Shown: positions 1 through 5,681 of the stretch, in pieces
Position numbering within the stretch: the first letter of the stretch is position 1
Layout of the letters: the number at the start of each line of letters is the position of its first letter
Assembly (NCBI GenBank): GCA_964429805.1
Contig: CAYSDH010000116.1
Coordinates: forward strand, 1 to 5,721
Reading direction: 5' to 3'
From: CAYSDH01 sp964429805
Lineage (GTDB): Bacteria; Bacteroidota; Bacteroidia; Flavobacteriales_D; JABDKJ01
Length of the DNA: 5,721 nt
The notes under the pieces: generated by a model
What the model was told of the DNA's origin: nothing
Seen by the model: only the letters and a program-made list of their open reading frames with translations
The model's database searches: none
Position numbers and translations under genes: made by a program

Positions 1-2507
1 ACTACACGCTCAGAGATCACGATGGCATCCTCAAAGTTGTATCCTTTCCACGGCATGAAGGCCACTTTCAAGTTACGACCTAGGGCAAGCTCACCAGCCT
101 CTGTACCATACCCTTCAGAAAGGACTTGACCTTTCTTCACCTTTTGACCATGCTTAACGGTAGGTCTCAGGTTTTGAGTGGTACCTTGGTTAGTCTTGAG
201 GAATTTTGTCAATTCATATTCCTTGACATCATCTTCAAAACTCAATAGACGCTGGTCATCAGAACGGTTGTATCGGATGACGATTTTTTGTGAATCGACA
301 TACTCTACTTTACCATCTCCTTCTGCAGTAACTAGTACACGTGAATCTTGCGCCACAAGTGGCTCAAGTCCAGTACCAACTATTGGTGCTTCTGGTATCA
401 TCAATGGAACTGCCTGGCGCATCATGTTAGATCCCATGAGTGCACGGTTGGCATCGTCATTTTCCAAGAATGGAATCAAGGAAGCCGCGATTGACGCAAT
501 CTGGTTAGGCGCCATGTCCATCAAGTTAATCTGCTTAGGCTCAACAACTGGGAAGTCACCCATCATACGTGTGGTGACCGACTTCGTTTTGAAGATTCCT
601 TTTTCATCAACCTTCGAGTTGGCCTGTGCGATGATTTTATCATCCTCTTCTTCAGCCGTCAAGAAAATCTTAGAGTTCACTTGAACCTTACCTTCCTTCA
701 CCTCCTTATAAGGAGTCTCGATAAATCCGAGCTTATTGACCTGTGCAAATACACAGAGTGAAGAAATCAGTCCAATGTTTGGACCTTTAGGAGTTTCAAT
801 AGTACAGAGTCTACCGTAGTGTGTATAGTGCACATCACGCACCTCAAATCCTGCACGCTCTCTCGATAGACCTCCTGGCCCGAGTGCCGACATTCTACGC
901 TTGTGCGTGATTTCGGCCAAGGGGTTGGTCTGATCCATAAACTGCGATAGCTGATTCGTTCCGAAGAATGAATTAATTACCGAAGAAAGTGTTTTGGCGT
1001 TAATCAAATCAGTCGGTGTGAAGACCTCATTGTCACGAACGTTCATACGCTCTCTGATGGTTCTTGCCATACGTGCAAGACCTACACCAAACTGGTTGTA
1101 TAACTGCTCACCAACTGTACGCACACGTCTGTTAGACAAGTGGTCGATATCATCAATGTCTGTCTTTGAGTTGATCAACTCAATAAGATATTTGATGATG
1201 CAGATGATATCATCTTTAGTCAGCGTTCGCTCATCATAGCCGGCATCAAGACCGAGCTTCCTGTTGATTCGGAAACGTCCTACCTCACCGAGGTCATAAC
1301 GCTGCTCAGAGAAGAAGAGCTTATCAATAACACCACGCGCTGTTTCCAAATCTGGCGGCTCGGCATTACGAAGCTGTCTGTAGATGTGCTCTACGGCCTC
1401 TTTCTCCGAGTTAGACGTATCCTTCTGGAGTGTGTTATAGATGATAGTGAAGTCAGCTGTGTTGACATTCTCCTTGTGCAGGATGATTGTCTTTGAGCCA
1501 GAGTCCACAATAATTTCGATGTGCTCTTTTTCAAGCACTGTCTCACGGTCAAGCACGACTTCTGTACGCTCGATAGATACCACCTCACCTGTATCTTCAT
1601 CAACAAAATCCTCATGCCNNNNNNNNNNGGTTTTAACACCTGCTTCTATGATTTCGCCAATGTGGTCTTCTTCGAGAACCGTGTCTCTTTCAATAACTAC
1701 CTCATTACGTTCAATAGAAACTACTTCACCTGTATCTTCATCAACGAAGTCTTCGATCCAAGTCTTTAGGACACGGGCTGCGAGCTTACGTCCTAGTACT
1801 TTTTTCAATCCTGCCTTTGAGACTTTAAGTTCATCAGCGAGATCAAATATCTCAAGGATGTCTTTATCAGTTTCATATCCGATGGCTCTCAGGAGCGTAG
1901 TTACCGGAAGCTTTTTCTTACGGTCGATGTAGGCATACATCACCGAGTTAATGTCAGTAGCAAATTCTATCCAAGATCCTTTGAATGGGATAACTCGGGC
2001 TGAATAAAGCTTTGTACCGTTTGCGTGATGACTCTGTCCGAAGAATACTCCTGGAGAACGGTGCAGCTGTGACACGATGACACGCTCAGCTCCGTTAATC
2101 ACGAATGATCCTTTAGGGGTCATGTAAGGTATGGTACCGAGGTACACATCCTGAATGATTGTTTCAAAGTCCTCATGCTCAGGATCCGTACAGTAGAGCT
2201 TAAGCTTGGCCTTTAGAGGCAGTGCATAAGTTACTCCTCTGTCTATACACTCTTGAATGGTGTATCGAGGTGGATCGATGAAGTAATCCAGAAACTCCAA
2301 AACGAACTGGTTTCTGGTATCGGTGATAGGGAAGTTATCACTGAACACTTTGTAGAGTCCTTCTGTCTTACGGTCTTCAGGGTTTGTTTCCAACTGGAAG
2401 AATTCCTGAAACGACTTTACTTGAATATCAAGAAAGTCTGGGTAATCTATGGGGAAGGGAGTCGAGGCGAAGTTTATCCTTCCAGAGTTCTTGTTGATCG
2501 CAGCCAA
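1..2507 (-). CDS. rpoB: RNA polymerase beta subunit, N-terminal ~835 codons, 3' part cut by window edge and interrupted by an assembly gap
   Basis: Catalytic beta subunit of RNA polymerase. The frame stays open from the start at 2507 to the left edge. N-terminal protrusion/lobe motifs include DYPDFLDIQVKSF, PYMTPKGSFVINGAERVIV and SQLHRSPGVFF (about residues 20-160). The rifampicin/fork region at about residues 518-546 reads QLSQFMDQTNPLAEITHK then RRMSALGPGG. Further on come DDANRALMGSN and FMPWKGYNFEDAIVISERV at the edge. The equivalents of E. coli D516, H526 and S531 are the drug-sensitive residues. The start is TTG: an in-frame TAA lies at 2520-2522, the first in-frame ATG is codon 128, and TTG gives the M-A-x-N-K beginning I expect in Bacteroidota. 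Three oddities: a 10-N gap at codons 294-297; a segment duplicated on both sides of it; and Lys 574 in place of the conserved Glu of ETPEGP. The missing part should hold the remaining ~450 residues, with rpoC probably beyond. Confidence 0.96.
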   Translation of the reverse strand, partial: MAAINKNSGRINFASTPFPIDYPDFLDIQVKSFQEFFQLETNPEDRKTEGLYKVFSDNFPITDTRNQFVLEFLDYFIDPPRYTIQECIDRGVTYALPLKAKLKLYCTDPEHEDFETIIQDVYLGTIPYMTPKGSFVINGAERVIVSQLHRSPGVFFGQSHHANGTKLYSARVIPFKGSWIEFATDINSVMYAYIDRKKKLPVTTLLRAIGYETDKDILEIFDLADELKVSKAGLKKVLGRKLAARVLKTWIEDFVDEDTGEVVSIERNEVVIERDTVLEEDHIGEIIEAGVKTXXXXHEDFVDEDTGEVVSIERTEVVLDRETVLEKEHIEIIVDSGSKTIILHKENVNTADFTIIYNTLQKDTSNSEKEAVEHIYRQLRNAEPPDLETARGVIDKLFFSEQRYDLGEVGRFRINRKLGLDAGYDERTLTKDDIICIIKYLIELINSKTDIDDIDHLSNRRVRTVGEQLYNQFGVGLARMARTIRERMNVRDNEVFTPTDLINAKTLSSVINSFFGTNQLSQFMDQTNPLAEITHKRRMSALGPGGLSRERAGFEVRDVHYTHYGRLCTIETPKGPNIGLISSLCVFAQVNKLGFIETPYKEVKEGKVQVNSKIFLTAEEEDDKIIAQANSKVDEKGIFKTKSVTTRMMGDFPVVEPKQINLMDMAPNQIASIAASLIPFLENDDANRALMGSNMMRQAVPLMIPEAPIVGTGLEPLVAQDSRVLVTAEGDGKVEYVDSQKIVIRYNRSDDQRLLSFEDDVKEYELTKFLKTNQGTTQNLRPTVKHGQKVKKGQVLSEGYGTEAGELALGRNLKVAFMPWKGYNFEDAIVISERV
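1488..1619 (-). repeat. Duplicated RpoB segment, downstream copy
   Basis: This copy reads (W)HEDFVDEDTGEVVSIERTE and ends SGSKT. It continues smoothly into the normal downstream beta sequence (IILHKENVNTADFTIIYNTLQ). The RpoB proteins I recall from Bacteroidota have only one copy of this segment. Here the upstream copy has the correct left context and the downstream copy the correct right context, as expected if two overlapping but non-identical contigs were scaffolded. Most differences between the copies are synonymous third-position changes, so both derive from functional rpoB genes under purifying selection. Confidence 0.85.
1619..1628. other. 10-N assembly gap inside rpoB
   Basis: Ten unknown bases join two sequence blocks. 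The rpoB frame is the same on both sides (codon boundaries at multiples of three), so the placeholder happens to keep the gene open. The partial codon NGG at 1617-1619 fits TGG (Trp), the residue that begins the duplicated segment. The true length is unknown. A negative, overlapping gap is possible, given the repeated sequence on either side. Confidence 0.98.
1629..1760 (-). repeat. Duplicated RpoB segment, upstream copy (residues 250-293)
   Basis: This copy runs from Trp 250 to Thr 293 and begins WIEDFVDEDTGEVVSIERNE. It joins smoothly to the upstream beta sequence (GRKLAARVLKT) but is cut off by the N gap just where ILLHKE-like sequence would be expected. It matches the copy at 1488-1619 with no indel at a 141-bp (47-codon) spacing: 30 of 42 compared residues and 85 of 126 bases are identical by hand count. 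The segment corresponds to the beta lobe, near the insertion called SI1/beta-i4 in E. coli. That placement rests on family knowledge and is approximate. Confidence 0.85.
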
Positions 2508-2539
2508 TGTTTTTCGATTTTAAGTGAGAAAAAAGGGGC

Positions 2540-2557
2540 TTACTGGATGTCCAGTAA
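2540..2557 (-). promoter_or_regulatory. Small hairpin with downstream T6 run in the rpoB leader
   Basis: Perfect 7-bp inverted repeat TTACTGG / CCAGTAA with a 4-nt loop. On the minus strand it is followed by AGCCC-type sequence and then TTTTTT (2529-2534). It sits about 33 nt upstream of the TTG start of rpoB. The shape is that of a weak intrinsic terminator or attenuator, but the T run begins five or six bases after the stem, so full termination is unlikely. It could instead be an RNA structure affecting rpoB translation. Confidence 0.4.
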
Positions 2558-2572
2558 TAAAAAACAGGAAAT

Positions 2573-2608
2573 GGCCCAGTCGGTTCGACAATTCGAACCG
2601 ACTGAACC
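2573..2608 (-). promoter_or_regulatory. Strong hairpin after rplL, candidate attenuator or processing site
   Basis: Perfect 12-bp inverted repeat (CAGTCGGTTCGA / TCGAACCGACTG, 4-nt loop). As minus-strand RNA it extends to 16 bp through two G-U and two G-C pairs. It starts 23 nt after the rplL stop codon. A T6 run (2559-2564) follows eight bases after the stem, too far for a textbook terminator. In E. coli the rplL-rpoB spacer carries a partial terminator and an RNase III site that lower rpoBC expression relative to rplJL. A similar role here is inferred from position and structure only. Confidence 0.5.
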
Positions 2609-2631
2609 TTTAAATTCCAAGTGGTATGAGC

Positions 2632-3009
2632 TTACTTAAGCTCAACCTCGGCTCCAGCCTCTTCAAGTGAACTCTTGAGTCCATCAGCTTCGTCTTTCGA
2701 CACGCCTTCCTTGAGAGTGCTTGGTGCACTGTCCACCATTTCCTTGGCTTCCTTAAGTCCAAGACCTGTGAGCTCTTTTACAAGCTTCACAACAGCTAGC
2801 TTAGAACCTCCAGCGGCTGTGAGAACGACATCAAATTCTGTCTTCTCTTCAGCTCCACCACCATCAGCTCCACCACCTGGTGCAGCGACAGCGACAGCAG
2901 CAGCTGCCGGCTCAATGCCGTATTCGTCCTTAAGAATAGTAGCCAACTCGTTGACATCTTTAACGGTAAGATTAACTAGATCTTCCGCAAGTGCTTTCAA
3001 ATCTGCCAT
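2632..3009 (-). CDS. rplL: 50S ribosomal protein L7/L12
   Basis: Flexible stalk protein of the large ribosomal subunit. It is present as dimers on L10 and recruits and activates the translational GTPases. At 125 residues it has the usual family length. Residues 1-32 are the N-terminal dimerisation and L10-binding helices. Residues 33-54 are the Ala/Gly-rich hinge (PAAAAVAVAAPGGGADGGGA). Residues 55-125 are the globular factor-binding domain, with FDVVLTAAGGSKLAVVKLVK and ELTGLGLKEAKEMVDSAP. The ATG at 3009 follows an A-rich leader (AAATAAAATG) with no Shine-Dalgarno, as is normal in Bacteroidota. It lies 30 nt after rplJ, its L10 partner, and is the last gene before the rpoB spacer. Confidence 0.98.
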   Translation of the reverse strand: MADLKALAEDLVNLTVKDVNELATILKDEYGIEPAAAAVAVAAPGGGADGGGAEEKTEFDVVLTAAGGSKLAVVKLVKELTGLGLKEAKEMVDSAPSTLKEGVSKDEADGLKSSLEEAGAEVELK

Positions 3010-3039
3010 TTTATTTAATTTTTAAAATTGTTACTCGAA

Positions 3040-3564
3040 TTATGATTCTCTCTCTCCTAAAGCCTTAACAAGACCAGAAATGGTGTTTCCACCAGATTGA
3101 AGTGATGACACAACGTTCTTGATAGGTGACTGCAATAGTCCGATGATCTCTCCAACGAGCTCTTCTTTGGACTTTAGTGCGGCCAACATAGACACTTGGT
3201 CATCCCCGATATACACTGCAGAATCTATGTATGCAGCTTTCAATATCGGCTTGTCATGCTTTTTCCGAAACTCTTGAATCAGCTTGGCAGGAGCGTTTCC
3301 GACTTCACTCGTAATGAGTGAGGTTGGTCCTGCAAGTGAATCAAACATTTCAGAATAGTCAGATCCTTCAACTTTCTCCATGGCTTTCTTCAAGAGGGTG
3401 TTTTTCACAACCTCTATTGTAATGCCTTGTTTGAAAGCGGATCTTCTCAACTTATTCGTATTCTCTACCGTAAGCGCTGATGTATCGGCCAAGTAGACTA
3501 CGGATGCGTTGCTGAGTTTCTCAGCAAGTACATCGATGAATTGATTCTTTTCGTCTCTAGTCAT
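3040..3564 (-). CDS. rplJ: 50S ribosomal protein L10
   Basis: Base of the L7/L12 stalk. It binds 23S rRNA near L11 and holds the L12 dimers. At 174 residues it has the usual length. The N-terminal rRNA-binding domain shows VVYLADTSALTVENTNKLR (residues 22-40) and EVVKNTLLKKAM (51-62), with SLAGPTSLI at 76-84. The C-terminal helix from about residue 135 (ELVGEIIGLLQSPIKNVVSS) leads into the L12-binding tail. ATG at 3564 starts only 11 nt after the rplA stop, which itself is a tandem TAATAA. This leaves no room for the long L10-binding mRNA leader found before rplJ in enteric bacteria, so any autogenous control must use another site. Confidence 0.98.
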   Translation of the reverse strand: MTRDEKNQFIDVLAEKLSNASVVYLADTSALTVENTNKLRRSAFKQGITIEVVKNTLLKKAMEKVEGSDYSEMFDSLAGPTSLITSEVGNAPAKLIQEFRKKHDKPILKAAYIDSAVYIGDDQVSMLAALKSKEELVGEIIGLLQSPIKNVVSSLQSGGNTISGLVKALGERES

Positions 3565-3575
3565 CTCTACTTTTA

Positions 3576-4268
3576 TTAGGCGCTAACAGATTTAATGTCA
3601 ATTTCCACACTCGGGCTCATTGTGCTCGACAGATAGATACTCTTTACATAAGTACCTTTTGCCGCGCTGGGCTTAAGCTTGAGGACAGTAGTAATCAATT
3701 CATTTGCATTTTCCATGATCTTTTTCTTATCGAAAGAGACCTTTCCAACTGCGGCATGAATGATTCCTGTTTTGTCCACACGGAAATCGATTTTACCTGC
3801 TTTTACATCGTTGACAGCTTTACCTATATCCATAGTAACTGTACCAGTCTTAGGATTTGGCATGAGGCCTCGCGGTCCCAATACTCGTCCTAGTGCACCA
3901 ACTTGAGCCATTACGTCTGGAGTACAAACGATGACATCAATGTCAGTCCAACCGCCCTTGATCTTCTGCACGTATTCGTCCAGTCCAACAAAGTCAGCTC
4001 CGGCTTCGGTAGCTTCTTTCTCTTTGTCGGCCTTGCATAGTACGAGTACTCGAACATCTTTACCTGTCCCGTGGGGGAGAGACACCGTGCCACGAACCAT
4101 CTGATTCGCTTGACGGGGATCTACACCAAGTCTGATGGCTACATCAACTGTAGCATCGAACTTAGTCTTCGATATCTCCTTGATGATACCAGAGGCATCG
4201 TCAAGTGAGTATGTCTGCTCTTTGTCGTACTTCGACAAGGCGTCTTTAATTCTCTTAGAATTAGCCAT
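3576..4268 (-). CDS. rplA: 50S ribosomal protein L1
   Basis: Protein of the mobile L1 stalk beside the ribosomal E site, which helps move deacylated tRNA out. In many bacteria it also represses its own operon by binding the rplK leader. At 230 residues it has normal length. The family signature GALGRVLGPRGLMPNPKTG lies at residues 124-142, inside the inserted second domain (about 70-160). The first domain is formed by both ends, including KFDATVDVAIRLGVDPRQAN (36-55) and YLSSTMSPSVEID near the C-terminus. It starts 16 nt after the rplK stop, which supports coupled expression with L11. Possible target for its feedback: the hairpin at 4745-4782. Confidence 0.98.
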   Translation of the reverse strand: MANSKRIKDALSKYDKEQTYSLDDASGIIKEISKTKFDATVDVAIRLGVDPRQANQMVRGTVSLPHGTGKDVRVLVLCKADKEKEATEAGADFVGLDEYVQKIKGGWTDIDVIVCTPDVMAQVGALGRVLGPRGLMPNPKTGTVTMDIGKAVNDVKAGKIDFRVDKTGIIHAAVGKVSFDKKKIMENANELITTVLKLKPSAAKGTYVKSIYLSSTMSPSVEIDIKSVSA

Positions 4269-4284
4269 TGTTCCGAAGTTTCAG

Positions 4285-4722
4285 TTAAAATGGAGAAGGG
4301 CCTTTCACGGTGATCCCGGCACTGCGAGCAGTACCGGCAACCATCTTCATTGCTGATTCGATAGTGAATGCATTCAAATCCTGCATCTTGTCTTCTGCAA
4401 TAGTGCGTACTTGATCCCAAGTTACACTTCCTACCTTCTTCCTATTTGATTCAGGTGATCCGCTCTTCAACTTTGCCGCTTCAAGGAGTTGCACTGCAGC
4501 CGGTGGGGTCTTGATAATAAATTCAAATGATTTATCACCGTAGACCGTTATGACTACTGGCAACACTTTACCAGGTTTATCCTGGGTACGAGCGTTGAAT
4601 TGCTTGCAGAAGTCCATGATGTTCACCCCCTTCGCACCCAACGCGGGTCCTACTGGTGGTGATGGATTGGCTGCGCCACCTCTCACCTGCAATTTGATGA
4701 GTGCATCGACTTCTTTTGCCAT
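4285..4722 (-). CDS. rplK: 50S ribosomal protein L11
   Basis: Binds the GTPase-associated region of 23S rRNA and, by family knowledge, is needed for RelA-type stringent-response sensing and is the site of thiopeptide antibiotic action. At 145 residues it has normal length. The N-terminal domain has the proline-rich switch NPSPPVGPALGAKGVNIMDF (residues 19-38). The C-terminal rRNA-binding domain has RKKVGSVTWDQVRTIAEDK (94-112) and ESAMKMVAGTARSAGI (122-137). The start ATG at 4722 follows an A-rich leader (AAGTAAAAATG). It is the first gene of the rplKAJL block and is separated from nusG by 82 nt, the longest gap in the right half of the window. Confidence 0.98.
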   Translation of the reverse strand: MAKEVDALIKLQVRGGAANPSPPVGPALGAKGVNIMDFCKQFNARTQDKPGKVLPVVITVYGDKSFEFIIKTPPAAVQLLEAAKLKSGSPESNRKKVGSVTWDQVRTIAEDKMQDLNAFTIESAMKMVAGTARSAGITVKGPSPF

Positions 4723-4744
4723 TTTTACTTGTTTATTAAATAAT

Positions 4745-4782
4745 GTCGGTCACCCACGGGAAGCATTGATATGGATCGCGAC
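4745..4782 (-). promoter_or_regulatory. rplK leader hairpin, candidate L1-binding autoregulatory site
   Basis: As minus-strand RNA, GUCG (4782-4779) pairs with CGAC (4748-4745). Above a small internal loop (CG opposite GAC), AUCCA (4776-4772) pairs with UGGGU (4756-4752), capped by a ~15-nt loop. A short helix beside an asymmetric internal loop with GA on the 3' strand recalls the L1-binding motif shared by 23S rRNA and rplK leaders. The site ends about 20 nt before the rplK start, where bound L1 could block initiation. The match is partial and made by eye, so a chance hairpin is quite possible. Confidence 0.3.
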
Positions 4783-4804
4783 TGTTATACTCTTAAAAAA
4801 TCTT

Positions 4805-5359
4805 CTATTCCTTCGCCACTTGCATGTAACCCAATTCGAGTGGTGTCTTCCTTCCGAAGATCTTCACCATCACTTTGAGTTTTTTCTTCTCCTCATTTAT
4901 CTCTTCAATGACTCCATTGAAGTTATTGAAAGGTCCATCAATTACCTTAACCGATTCTCCGACTACATATGGTATAGCCATTTCAGCATCGCTTTCGGTA
5001 AGTTCATCAACCTTTCCTAATATTCTGTTGACTTCAGATTGCCTCATTGGGTGGGGCTCTCCTCTTTTCTCGGCTCCGAGGAATCCGATTACGTTAGTCA
5101 CTCCTTTAATGACGTGAGGTACTTCTCCGACTAGGGCTGCTTCAATAAGCACATAGCCTGGAAAAAAGTTTCTCTCTTTTGTCACTTTCTTGCCATTCTT
5201 GATCTGGAAATACTTCTCAGTCGGGATGAGAATCTGGGCGATGTAGTCAGTCAATTTGAGTCGCTCAATTTCGAGCTCAATCATCTCTTTGACCTTCTTT
5301 TCCTTGCCACTAATGGCTCGGACTACATACCACTTCTTTTCTATTTCGCTCGTCATCAT
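4805..5359 (-). CDS. nusG: Transcription termination/antitermination factor NusG
   Basis: General elongation factor that rides on RNA polymerase and links it to Rho or to the ribosome. At 184 residues it has normal length. The N-terminal NGN domain spans about residues 9-115, with KKWYVVRAISGKEKKV (8-23), the RNFFPGYVLIEA core (63-74) and GVTNVIGFLG (86-95). The C-terminal KOW domain (about 133-184) has VGESVKVIDGPFNNFNG and ends KIFGRKTPLELGYMQVAKE. Two ATG codons are adjacent (5359 and 5356). The first lies 2 nt after the secE stop, so either start is possible and translation is probably coupled to secE. The gene ends with TAG, followed by a T6 run (ATTTTTTAAG) with no strong stem. Confidence 0.97.
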   Translation of the reverse strand: MMTSEIEKKWYVVRAISGKEKKVKEMIELEIERLKLTDYIAQILIPTEKYFQIKNGKKVTKERNFFPGYVLIEAALVGEVPHVIKGVTNVIGFLGAEKRGEPHPMRQSEVNRILGKVDELTESDAEMAIPYVVGESVKVIDGPFNNFNGVIEEINEEKKKLKVMVKIFGRKTPLELGYMQVAKE

Positions 5360-5361
5360 GA

Positions 5362-5595
5362 TTAGCTTGCTCCTGATAGGATATCGTAGAAGAAGCCAAG
5401 AAGACCTTTCCAGATGATGTCTTTCCCATCGTTAATACCGAAAGTATAATCCATTACGAATACCAACAGTGCGATTATCGCAGATGCGATGAGTACTACT
5501 ATTGAGCTACTCTGAAGGTCCTTCCATGTTGGCCAGCTCACTTTGTGAACGAGCTCGCTATAAGACTCTTCGAAATATGTCTTCATTCCAGCCAT
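5362..5595 (-). CDS. secE: Preprotein translocase subunit SecE
   Basis: Small essential subunit of the SecYEG protein-export channel that clamps SecY in the inner membrane. At 77 residues it is the short, single-span form usual outside the enterobacteria. An amphipathic N-terminal part carries the family motif HKVSWPTWKDL (residues 17-27). One transmembrane segment follows at about residues 30-54 (SIVVLIASAIIALLVFVMDY), then a short tail. ATG at 5595 is preferred because it follows the A-rich stretch AAAAATTGAAAG. ATG at 5586 (Met 4) is an alternative. It sits 13 nt after tRNA-Trp and 2 nt before nusG, the common bacterial arrangement. Confidence 0.97.
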   Translation of the reverse strand: MAGMKTYFEESYSELVHKVSWPTWKDLQSSSIVVLIASAIIALLVFVMDYTFGINDGKDIIWKGLLGFFYDILSGAS

Positions 5596-5608
5596 CTTTC
5601 AATTTTTG

Positions 5609-5681
5609 CACGGGAGGCGAGGCTCGAACTCACGACACCTGGTTTTGGAGACCAGTGCTCTACCAACTGAGCTACGCCCGT
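5609..5681 (-). tRNA. trnW: tRNA-Trp, anticodon CCA
   Basis: A 73-nt cloverleaf. The acceptor strand is ACGGGCG, then TA, the D arm GCTC-AGTTGGTA-GAGC, and the anticodon arm CTGGT-CTCCAAA-ACCAG with anticodon CCA. The variable loop is GTGTC and the T arm GTGAG-TTCGAGC-CTCGC. The 3' acceptor strand is CTCCCGT, with discriminator G73 as expected for tryptophan. The 3' CCA is not encoded (CAA follows), so it must be added by a nucleotidyltransferase. One acceptor pair, position 6-67, is a C-U mismatch; relatives I recall have CGCCCGT there. The tRNA precedes secE by 13 nt, so it is probably excised from a shared transcript. Confidence 0.95.

Noticed and set aside
396..398. Ile in VPLMIPEAP of RpoB where Arg is common
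   Set aside because: This position varies between phyla (B. subtilis has Gln), so it is not evidence of damage.
178..684. Plus-strand open frame of 168 codons
   Set aside because: It lies opposite conserved rpoB sequence and has low-complexity Ser/Thr-rich translation typical of an antisense shadow.
900..960. Possible rifampicin-resistance changes in cluster I
   Set aside because: The equivalents of D516, H526 and S531 are wild type. The T, A and M differences nearby are normal in Bacteroidota.
1391..1932. Several frames crossing the N gap on both strands
   Set aside because: All are shadows of the rpoB frame. The Ser-rich translations and the repeated look come from the duplicated rpoB segment read in the wrong frame.
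2577..2604. GGTTCGA in the spacer hairpin, resembling a tRNA T-loop or an att site
   Set aside because: No other tRNA arms are present. The bases are explained by the inverted repeat, and no integrase or direct repeat is seen.
2253..2639. Plus-strand open frame of 128 codons spanning the rplL-rpoB spacer
   Set aside because: Most of it is antisense to the rpoB 5' end, and no family is recognisable. The spacer is better explained by regulatory hairpins.
3017..3029. A/T-only inverted repeat AATTTT-T-AAAATT between rplJ and rplL
   Set aside because: Too short and too weak to fold as a hairpin. It is probably just the A-rich initiation leader of rplL.
4550..5020. Plus-strand open frame of 156 codons over rplK and nusG
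   Set aside because: Antisense to two clear genes, with no recognisable domain.
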